From: Pleurotus djamor
Lineage: Eukaryota > Basidiomycota > Agaricomycetes > Agaricales > Pleurotaceae
Length of the DNA: 10,165 nt
Assembly (NCBI GenBank): GCA_029747585.1
Contig: JAPEVF010001406.1
Location: forward strand, 1 to 10,165
Direction: 5' to 3'
Each line of letters begins with the position of its first letter. Positions within the stretch are counted from its first letter, which is position 1. The translations under genes and the position numbers were made by a program. Below the pieces are notes generated by a model that had not been told where the DNA came from, did not search any database, and was given only the letters and a program-made list of their open reading frames with translations. Positions 1 through 7,245 of this stretch are shown here, one piece after another.

Positions 1-1748
1 CAAGCCTCACCCTCTCGCCTCGCGGTGACATTCTGGTGGCTTCCGATCTCGCGGGGAGTCTCCACATTTTCCATTTCCCTCCCCCCAACAGCCTCACGGC
101 GACTCCATGGTTTACGATCCCAGCACGTACACCCAGCTACAACGTAGCTGTCGACGTCGTCTTCCTCAACAATACTACTGCCCTTGTCGGCACCGATCAG
201 GCTGCTTTGAAACTCATCAACTTACCCCAAGATGATGGCATGGAGGCGGTATGGAATTCACTCGAGGTCTCAACGGGTGGGACATCAAGTGTGTCCAAGT
301 TTTGTTTTCTTGTTGAAACACCACTGACTGTCTCTGCCTTAGAGCTAGCTCACTTCGTAGGTTTTCATCAATTAACCACAAAATTCGTCTCATTCTCCCT
401 CTAGGATGCTTCACCCCTTGCTGATGGGGAACTCCACATCATAGCCGGGAGTAGCGATCCTAGACATCGTCTAGGTTATGTCTTCCATCTCGTTAGAGCG
501 AAACGAACCCTGCGTCCGTGGTCACTAACCATCATCTCGTTCGGCTTGCTCGCTATGATATCCGCTGCAGGATACCGATTCTGGTTCCCCCCATCCACCT
601 CCTCCCTCGCCGGAATCCGAGATGTTCATGATTCTTCGAAGGTCGTCACACCCACCTCCCTCGCCTTGATGTTGGTGTCGTCTTCGGTCTATCGCTGGCG
701 TTCAATCCAGCTTGGCTCTGTGGCCATCGCCCTACTCTCAGCGTTCTTCTTTTTCAAACGACCTGACATGCCGTATGCTTGGATGATCGTCATTCAATAT
801 GGCACCATAGGTATCGTGACCCTTCACCTCGCCTACTCCACTCGGGTTCGTGGATGGAGAGCCATCCCACCAATCCTGCTGAGCTCGATTGCCCTCTCCG
901 CTGTCTTATGGCCGAACCTTCCCTCCAACATTTCCGGCCTATGGCGCCTTCTCCCCTCCAACATTTCCGGCCTATGGCGCCTTCTCCCTTTCTTCGCTGT
1001 ACGTGCCTCACGGCCACTAGTCACCCTAGGCGAGTTGCCCATGGCCTCGCGCGTAGTCGAGTCTCCCATGGCCTCGCTCATAGTCAAGTCTCCCATGGCC
1101 TCGCTCACAGTCGAGTCTTCCATGGCCTCGCTCATAGTCGAGTCTCCCATCTCGCTCATAGTCGGATCTCCCATGGCCCCACTCGAAGTCGAGTCACCCA
1201 CGGTCTCGCTCGTAGTCGAGTCACCCATGGCCTCACTCGACTCGCTCGAAGTCGAGTCACCCACAATCTTAGTCACTGGCTCATCCGCCACTTCAACCAT
1301 TACCCAACCATCCAACACTGTCCAACCATCTACCATTGTCCAGCCATCTCACTCCACAACATCCTTCAGTGACTACATGGTATCTGGTAGTTTCATACTC
1401 ATGTTCGGAGCTGCCATATATGCCTTATCAAGATGGAACACTCGGCCGTTCGACGAACGTCAATTCCGCCTCAGTGAACTGGTTCGTGACGTTGACGACC
1501 CGGCTCCTGGTTCCCATGGTGGTCCACACGATGAGTCGGATCTCGCCCAGAGATCCAGTCACGACCCTGATGTCGTTGGGCCCGTTTTGGCCACAGCTCA
1601 CATTAGTGAACGTCCTGCCGATCCACAGGACGCTGCGGACGATGAACCCACTCGTCTTGTTCCGGAACACACTCAGGACGGAAAGGTTGATGCACCGGAT
1701 ACGAACAAGGGGAAGGTTGTGGAAGGGATCGATGTGGTTCACGAATAG
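1..1748 (+). CDS. WD40-type protein with multi-pass membrane region and repeats, 5' partial
   Basis: The gene enters from the left edge in the frame starting at base 3 and stops at TAG 1746-1748. I place one intron at 291-404 (GTGTCC...CTCTAG, phase 0), giving at least 543 aa. The first residues (SLTLSPRGDILVASD, then GSLHIF) look like a WD40 blade, and the HIIAGSSDPRHRLGYVF stretch after the intron like another. Hydrophobic segments follow at about residues 137-155, 190-205, 214-235 and 243-258. Next come tandem repeats (11-aa unit twice, 9-aa unit about eight times, QPS unit), then a last hydrophobic segment (SGSFILMFGAAIYAL) and an acidic polar C-terminal tail. A cytosolic propeller joined to a membrane anchor is inferred; the function is unknown. 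The intron is twice as long as others here. In another frame, bases 278-289 read WDIK, which would suit a WD repeat, so the exon 1 end is uncertain. Beyond the WD40-like start I recognise no family. Confidence 0.65.
921..986 (+). repeat. Two perfect 33-bp tandem copies in the membrane-protein gene
   Basis: Bases 921-953 and 954-986 are identical. Each encodes one 11-residue unit (LPSNISGLWRL in one register). The unit length is a multiple of three, so the frame is kept. Perfect identity implies a recent duplication. It lies just after the fourth hydrophobic segment. Confidence 0.95.
1035..1274 (+). repeat. In-frame minisatellite, 27-bp unit, about eight copies
   Basis: Units of the type VESPMASLI start at 1056, 1083, 1110, 1137, 1161, 1188, 1215 and 1251, after a degenerate first piece from 1035. 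Most are 27 bp. One is 24 bp (1137) and one is expanded to 36 bp (1215, an internal DSLE duplication); all are multiples of three. The repeats keep other frames open on both strands, which explains the long spurious ORFs overlapping here. The peptide is Ser/Pro-rich and lies between membrane segments, so it may be an exposed, modified linker; that is inference. Confidence 0.93.
1305..1349 (+). repeat. 18-bp tandem repeat coding QPSxxV
   Basis: Bases 1305-1322 and 1323-1340 are similar 18-bp units (QPSNTV and QPSTIV), with a half copy (QPS) at 1341-1349. It directly precedes the last hydrophobic segment and extends the Ser/Thr-rich linker of the same protein. Confidence 0.8.
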
Positions 1749-2001
1749 CTCCGCCGTGGGGTCTTGTACAGGTTGCACAACAGATTTTCCATGTAGAATA
1801 TGTCCTGAAATCAGATATGCCTTTCACCTCTTAAGTGGATGTAGTTGAAGCTAGTGTCGCTAGTGTCGACTCTCTCCATGTCCTCTCGACTCCGCCTCAG
1901 TGATTTCCCGTTTGCTCCTCATGCTATCAATCTCGACGTCTGTATCATCCTCTTCTCCCTTTACATTCTATGCTATGTCCTGACACATAACACTTCAGAG
2001 G
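1749..2001. other. Intergenic: 3' end of gene 1 and promoter side of gene 2
   Basis: This 253-bp stretch separates two genes on the same strand. It holds a perfect 9-bp tandem duplication (GCTAGTGTC at 1850-1858 and 1859-1867) and a CT-rich stretch around 1940-1970 before the proposed ATG at 2002. I see no clear TATA box and no convincing small gene. The open frame that crosses it has no protein-like composition until it enters exon 2 of the next gene. Confidence 0.5.
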
Positions 2002-4827
2002 ATGGCCGACCAGTTCACCGGCCTTGCCATCTCAANCCCCCCAGTAGGACTCTCTGGTTTCAAATCACTCTAATTTCTCGACTAAGAGACGCTTGTAGGC
2101 CTCTGAAAGGAAAGAGGAGAGATTATGCCTCCGAAGGAGGACAGAGTGATAGTACGAACCCGTACGTTCTGGTCGATTGACGACTTGGAAAATCACTGAT
2201 CAATCTCCATCGCAGCTTCCGTGATGAAGTTCCCTATCAGCAACCAATAGAAGATGCTGACAGCAGTCAGAGTCGGGCTGTCGTTGATGAGGCGTCGGCG
2301 TTCTCCCGTCAAACTGTCCCCAAAGGTAGGGGTAGTAAACCAATGTAAGTGGTCCGGCTCCGCGACCTCGCCCCATCAGTTCCCCCCTGACAATCGATGT
2401 AGGAAATTGCCCAAGACCGAAGGAAGCGAAGCCCCTTTGGATCTGCCAACCACACGACACAAAGCAGCTACCAAAGCAAAACCCGTGTAAGTTGTTGAAA
2501 ATTTTTTGTACCGACTATCGCTCACATATCTTCAGAAAGAGGGTCCATCCCGAGTCGCAACCTAGACGCTCCTCTAAGCCCTTGCGAGATGTCGAGGAAG
2601 AAGAAGANGANGANGAGGAGGAGGAGGAGGAGGAGGAGGAGGAGGAGTCATCTTCGGATTCGCCAACCACTCGACGCAAAGCCGTTGCCAAGGCAAAACC
2701 CGTGTAAGCCCTTTAAACTATTTGTACCGACTATCGCTCACATATCTTCAGAAAGAGGGTTCATACCGAGTTGCAACCTCGACGCTCCTCGAAGCCCTTG
2801 CGAAATGTCAAGGAAGAAGAAGAAGAAGAAGAGTCATCGGATACGATAAAGACGCGTCAACGAGCCGCACCGAAGTCCAAGTAAGTGCTTTGCACCCAAT
2901 ACGTCTCTACTAACTTATGCCACATCCCAGAAAGAAGGTACATGTCGAAGCACGCACAGTCAAGTCGTCCCGACGATCTGCTTCACAGCCTATGCCGGAT
3001 GGTTCGGAGGATGAGCTCTCAGATCCCGTGACGAGTCATCAGAAGTTGCCCAAGTCTCACAATGTGTACGTCCTTTGGTGGCCCTCTACCGTATTTAAGT
3101 CAACTCCTCCNTAGGAAGAGGGAGCCTACCGAGCCACCGGCGTCTACTTCTCGACGCACCGCTCAGCAGGTGGGAGATAGTGAGTCGGAGGCACCCAGGA
3201 CTCCGGCTAGCACTCGTCGATTGTGAGCTTTGCCGAAATCCATCTTGATCAAGCCTGATGCTCTCTCTTTAGCAAGTCTGAAGACCCTCCCGTCGCCAAG
3301 ACCCCTTANTGCCCCAGGTGCTTATCCTGCGACGCCGACGTATGTCTGTGCTCTACACAACAAAGACATGCTCATGGTTTTCCCACAGAGAATCCGCGCA
3401 CTATACCAGAAGCGCTAGCGTTCCTATCCAATACGTTCCCATACAGACGACCCAACCCTATCTTGTCTATTCACACAATGTGGCAGCCGCTCCTGTATCT
3501 GCACCCGTTGTCCATGCTTCTCCGCCGCCCATGCCAAGTCCAGATTCATACCCTTCCTCATCCGCTCCGCCTCTCTTTCAGCCTCGTGAAACCCCTCCCC
3601 CTCGTTCATCATCTATGCGTCACTCGCGAGTCGAACTCCCCCCTGCCGAAGATGTGGGAGACTACCGTCACGAGTATGGATGGGCGAACGGATGCGTCGT
3701 CATGTTTAAGATCAAGAAACCGGCATTCGTCTCCGTCAAAGTCGCTACTAACACAATTCCTCCCACTGCCTTCTACGACCTCAAATGGATCAGTCCCACC
3801 GGTAGTGACAAACAAAAGGCACGCTACGTACTTTGCAAGCTTGAATCCCGCGAGATTCCCTGTCTCGCCCCTTGCGTACCTCCGGCTTGGGCGGCGCAGC
3901 TCGATTCCGGTGACATCTTCCTAGTGCCGGAAACCGCACGGACGGAGGCCAAAATGTGGCTTTTCACCAAAAATGTTGGTTGGGCGGATATCACTTCGCA
4001 GTGGAACGGGGACATACATTCATCCGACCGTGTGGAGCACCCTAAATATCGTTCAGCGCTTTACCTCACCCGCAGAGCCGGCTCGAAACAAGGCGACCCT
4101 GACTGGCCCAATTGGGTTCAGGAATCTACTTTGAAGAGAAAGGCTTGAACGCGTCAAGTTTGTCACACGAAGGTCGTTGTGAGGAGTGCTCCGGGAAGCC
4201 GAGCCGCGTCCCGTGTGAGATCCAAGGATCATGGCATGGAGAGGAGCGAGAGTGCGTTCAACCAAGTCTTGTCATCACGAGCGAAANGGCAAGGACAAGG
4301 AGAGGGAGGAGGTTGGTGCGAAGAGGAGAAGAAGAAACAAGGCTGAGGTCGTGCAGGTTGATGTTCCGGTGCTGGCGAGGACGAGGACAGAAGGGGATGA
4401 TGTCTGGGACATGCCTCGAGGAAGGGATAGGTGTGATAGTGAGAGGACCATTCTCGTGAGTCGAGGCAGGGAAAGGAGCCATACGATGCAGTTGCCGTCA
4501 CCGTCACCATCGCCAGACAGACTTCACTCGTCGTCCCATTCTTCAAGTTCCAGTTCGTCCCTGCCTCCCCAGGTGGAGAGTGAGAGTGAGAGCAGTGATG
4601 ATGATGACGATGCTGGGATCGATCTGGCAAGGTTGTTGGTCCCCCCGAAACGACAGAACTCGATAAGAAGTTTGAGGAGACATCTGGTTTTGAGTGCGGG
4701 TGAGGTACCGCCGGTACCGCCGCTCGTTCTACCGAAGACGAGGGAGGGAGAGGATGAGAGTGAGGCACAACTCTCGAGGTTTGGAGGAAAGAGAAGGGCG
4801 GAGTTGCCTAATGCTTGGGCGCGATGA
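2002..4827 (+). CDS. Unrecognised multi-exon gene with symmetric phase-2 exons; charged, Ser-rich protein
   Basis: Proposed exons: 2002-2043, 2099-2161, 2216-2344, 2403-2486, 2536-2703, 2752-2880, 2931-3065, 3115-3222, 3273-3339, 3389-4115 and 4173-4827. Dropping the Ns at 2036, 3309 and 4287 gives one continuous frame of about 767 aa. It starts MADQFTGLAIS and stops at TGA 4825-4827. The first nine introns are 48-58 nt, all phase 2, mostly with good donors (GTAAGT, GTACGT, GTATGT). Exons 4-8 encode Lys/Arg-rich pieces starting KR or KK, with poly-Glu tracts. Exon 10 opens with a Pro/Ser linker followed by a probably folded part (YGWANGCVVMFKIKKPAF to KNVGWADITSQWN). The last exon has a basic cluster (KRRRRNK), a poly-Ser run and ESESSDDDDD. 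The composition suggests a nuclear, phosphorylated protein, by inference only. The last intron (4116-4172) is the weakest call: without it the protein ends at TGA 4146-4148 after about 560 aa. No family recognised. Confidence 0.62.
2505..2820 (+). repeat. Tandem duplication of an intron-exon unit, 216-bp period
   Basis: The last 31 nt of the intron at 2487-2535 (from 2505) are identical to the last 31 nt of the intron at 2704-2751 (from 2721). The similarity runs on into the exons: both begin KRVH, continue with QPRRSSKPLR and then enter a Glu tract. The acceptors are exactly 216 bp apart. The 3' ends of the exons at 2403-2486 and 2536-2703 also match (PTTR, then KAKPV and a GTGTAAG donor). 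The array therefore grew by copying exon plus flanking intron. Confidence 0.9.
2592..2647 (+). repeat. GAA/GAG trinucleotide tract coding poly-Glu, with three Ns
   Basis: This is a run of GAA, then GAN three times (Ns at 2608, 2611, 2614), then about eleven GAG codons, in frame in exon 5 of the unrecognised gene. The duplicate exon carries a shorter GAA tract at 2812-2832. The three Ns do not affect the frame whether they are real bases or padding. The exact tract length should be treated as unreliable. Confidence 0.85.
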
Positions 4828-5074
4828 TGATAATAGAGTACATTCGTTTATTTATTATACATGCAAACTACTTTTATTGGCGATAACATGCAATACACAG
4901 ACATCTTGATCCATCGTCGGCAGCCAGGCGATACTCATTCGGGATGTGACGGGTCTTTGCACACTTTCGTATCAACATATAACATTCATCACGAGCGAAA
5001 TTCTGTACTCCATGTTGGCCAAAAACTTTATGGAAGTTACCCGACAAAACTTTAGGCCATCGAAATGCTTGTCA
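4828..5074. other. Intergenic: 3' region of gene 2 and downstream flank of the tRNA
   Basis: The stop at 4827 is followed at once by further stops in other frames and by an AT-rich stretch (about 4840-4880) that could serve 3'-end formation. No open frame here looks coding. The right part is the 3' flank of the minus-strand tRNA gene. Confidence 0.5.
5021..5025 (-). terminator. Likely Pol III terminator of the tRNA (T5 on the minus strand)
   Basis: There are five As on the plus strand, so TTTTT on the tRNA's strand, about 50 nt past its 3' end. A weaker T4 lies nearer at 5046-5049. Pol III ends at short T runs, and T5 is the stronger of the two. Confidence 0.45.
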
Positions 5075-5156
5075 CTCTCTGTCTGGGAGTCGAACCCAGC
5101 TTTCGCGCGATCGTCGCGATGACAGGCGCGTGTACTAACCGATATACTAACAGAGA
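5075..5156 (-). tRNA. tRNA-Asp (anticodon GUC) with a 10-nt intron
   Basis: On the minus strand the acceptor arms TCTCTGT (5150-5156) and ACAGAGA (5076-5082) pair over all seven positions, with discriminator G at 5075. The D arm is GTAT/GTAC around ATCGGTTA. The T arm CTGGG-TTCGACT-CCCAG is perfect. The anticodon stem CGCGC pairs with GCGCG only if the 10 nt at 5110-5119 are removed. The resulting loop is CTGTCAC with anticodon GTC at 5121-5123, and the intron sits one base 3' of the anticodon, the canonical place for nuclear tRNA introns. The mature length is 72 nt, typical of tRNA-Asp. The A and B boxes are internal. Its 5' side faces the upstream region of the cyclin gene. Confidence 0.95.
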
Positions 5157-5811
5157 CGTTGCAAATAGGTTAAATGAAGAAGTGACGGCTAACGTCGTGC
5201 CCAGAACTCTGAGAGGACGGGTTAAACATTATGCATTAAACGTTAAACGTTTAAACACCCAGTCGACGATGAGGCATGCTGTAGTAGACGCTACTTTCTC
5301 GCTCGCCACGGAGGGAAAGTGGACCACCGACCATGACCTGCCGACCGTGGATGGTGACTGGTCGGTATTCGACATTTCTGCAATTTTGCTGAATGTTTGC
5401 TGAACTTAAGTACCTACGGCCATCCAACAGCGAGAATCAAGCCCGTGGGCCCTCAGCGATGGTAAGTGGTCTGAATTCGGGGGCGATTCTCGCTGTTAGC
5501 GGCAAAAAGAGCTTGGATAATTTCACAGCTCAAGAAGTTCGACCTCCCTCATAGCAAGTCTAGGGATGGCGCAGTGAGGGCAGGATCTGGGTTGTGGCAG
5601 GATACTTCTTGGTTCGTGCGACACGTGCCTGTGTATGCTCTTATTTGTGCATCTCCTATTTAATGAGGGTGCTCACCGGCGTCGTTCTTTCCCTCTCTCT
5701 CCTTCCTTCTTTCCTCCATCATCTCGTTCTTTAATAACCCCTTGACGGGTACAAAATCGAAAACGCCCTTATAATCTACCCTCTATTCATCTTCTATTCA
5801 TCTAATTCATC
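5157..5811 (+). promoter_or_regulatory. Divergent interval: upstream region and leader of the cyclin gene
   Basis: These 655 bp between the tRNA and the cyclin start contain no convincing gene. In order: four TTAAAC motifs (5222, 5236, 5243, 5251), including the palindrome TTAAACGTTTAA at 5243-5254; an 8-bp inverted repeat ACCGACCA/TGGTCGGT (5326-5333, 5359-5366); a 13-bp inverted repeat (5426-5438, 5485-5497); one CACGTG at 5622-5627; a TATTTAAT-like box at 5657-5664; a CT-rich tract at 5685-5717, typical of fungal transcription start regions; and near-copies of CTATTCATC up to the ATG. Promoter function is inferred from position and composition. Confidence 0.55.
5426..5497. repeat. 13-bp perfect inverted repeat with 46-nt spacer
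   Basis: AACAGCGAGAATC (5426-5438) is the exact reverse complement of GATTCTCGCTGTT (5485-5497). GCCC/GGGC bases inside could extend the stem with a small offset. The RNA from either strand would form a strong hairpin. I see no target-site duplication around it, so its nature is unknown. Confidence 0.85.
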
Positions 5812-7245
5812 ATGCCGCTTTCCAGGCGCCATCCCGCTTCTCTCTGCCCTATTAACTCCCATAATCCAAGGCTCGTCCAGCTTATGAACAAGCGCGTCTC
5901 CCGGGAAATGGTCAAGTACATCGCCTTGCAGACTTGTCAAGTGATCAGAATTGAGGGAGAATTATCTTCTCCTTCTCCTCCTCCATCGCCCGTGGACGGC
6001 TCTTCCAACGATCCAGATGCCTTAGTTTCGCTAGAAGAGTTCATTCTGCATATCGTCAGGGATTCAAACGTACAGGTCTCGACTCTCCTTACTACGTTAG
6101 TTTTCTTGGAGCGTCTTCGATCTAAGCTCCCTCCCATGGCGAAAGGTCTGTCTCTTCCTTCGAATTCAGGCGCATATATTCAAATTTTCTAACACCAAAT
6201 AGGAATGCCATGCACGCGTCATCGGGTTTTCTTGGCTACACTGATCGTGACCGCGAAGTACCTAAACGATTCCTCTCCGAAGAACAAGCACTGGGCAAAA
6301 TATGCTAGACTCTTCGAAATCCCGGAAATCAACCTCATGGAAAAGCAGCTTCTCTTCCTCCTGGACTACGACCTTCGATTCACCGAGGACGAGGCTTGTG
6401 CTCACTTCGCTCCTTTCATGTCGACCTCTTCTATCAGCATACACGCTAAGGCGCGAGCGACCGCAGTTGACAAGGTCACTAAAGCTAGCAAGGCTCGCGC
6501 TCAGGCCCAGGTCTCTGTCACCAAGCCAGCGGACGAGGAGCCTCGCTCTGTTAGCACGAACTCTGATCTCGAAAAGATATCAAGCACCTTGTCTACTCTG
6601 CAATTGACGTCCTCCGCCGTTAACTCGACCCTCCGGCCTCCTTCCTTGATCTCTAGCTCACGTAGCAGCGCGAGTACCTGCAGCTCTGGTCCTGGATCTC
6701 TCATTGACGACTCTGGCTCTTCCTCTTCGTCCTCTGGGTGGCTTAGTAGTGAAGATGAGGCTTCTGATGTCGACACCGTGGATACCGAATACGAGGTCAC
6801 GATGGTTGAATCACAGTCGCAGCCAAAGCATTTTATCGTGTCTCGGCCTCTTCCTCGGTATGGATCCAAGAACCACACATATCAACAGATTTCCGAATGT
6901 CGCTTGCGCAAGCCCTCTGATGCTGGGTCTGTCATGACGATTACCGAAACACCCGCCACTACCAGGTCGACGAGGTCGAAGCGAGCTAGTTCAATATCGG
7001 GCCTCAATGAGCGCAAGTCATTCGCAAGCTTAACGTCGAGCTCTACACTACCTAGCTTGAGGTCTGGTCAGTCTGGCGGGTTCCTTAGTCGCATGTGGGG
7101 CGCTGCAAAGGGTCAGGACTCCAAGCAGTCTGTGGGAGATGGGCAACCAACGAACGGGCATGTGCAAAGCACCCTACGCCGACTTGTCAACGCGAACTCT
7201 CGGTCTAAGCTCTTCCCGTCTGGGAGCCAAGTAATAGATGTCTGA
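5812..7245 (+). CDS. PCL1: Pcl/Pho80-family cyclin with long Ser-rich tail
   Basis: Two exons, 5812-6145 and 6203-7245, flank a 57-nt phase-1 intron (GTCTGT...AATAG with a CTAAC branch sequence), giving 458 aa. The cyclin box spans about residues 28-185. [11 protein letters not shown] lies near residue 31, then a Ser/Pro insert (about 51-66), then [46 protein letters not shown] and [14 protein letters not shown]. These are hallmarks of the Pcl1/2/9 branch, whose members activate Pho85/Cdk5-like kinases in G1 progression and polarity. The remaining residues to 458 are Ser-rich and disordered, with an acidic part ([17 protein letters not shown]), as expected for a protein turned over by phosphorylation. 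The start is the first ATG after the CT-rich leader and precedes the conserved region by about 30 residues. Family assignment is firm; the exact paralogue name is less so. Confidence 0.9.

Noticed and set aside
343..360. Micro-exon between two short introns in gene 1
   Set aside because: In the phase required it contains TAG, and other phases do not rejoin the downstream frame.
833..1336. Open frame of 167 codons on the minus strand and a parallel frame on the plus strand over the repeats
   Set aside because: Both arise because the repeat units are multiples of three and lack stops in these frames. The main frame has membrane segments and continues into the WD40 part.
1878..2000. Earlier start for gene 2 at ATG 1878
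   Set aside because: The frame gives a hydrophobic stretch unlike the rest of the protein and depends on reading through the proposed first intron. ATG 2002 gives a phase-2 junction like all the others.
2608..2614. Ns in the Glu tract as allele differences (GAA/GAG) between nuclei
   Set aside because: They fit third codon positions, but the frame-breaking Ns elsewhere point to padding as the simpler common cause. It cannot be settled here.
4229..4768. 179-codon frame on the minus strand opposite gene 2's last exon
   Set aside because: It is the antisense of Ser/acidic codons (His/Pro/Ser-rich). The plus frame has a basic cluster, an acidic run and continuity with upstream exons.
5065..5403. 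112-codon open frame on the plus strand
   Set aside because: It runs across the tRNA-Asp gene and the motif cluster and has no protein-like features.
5408..5425. Possible 5S rRNA start (bases resembling CTACGGCCAT)
   Set aside because: Only about a dozen bases resemble a fungal 5S 5' end. The internal promoter elements and the rest of the molecule are absent.
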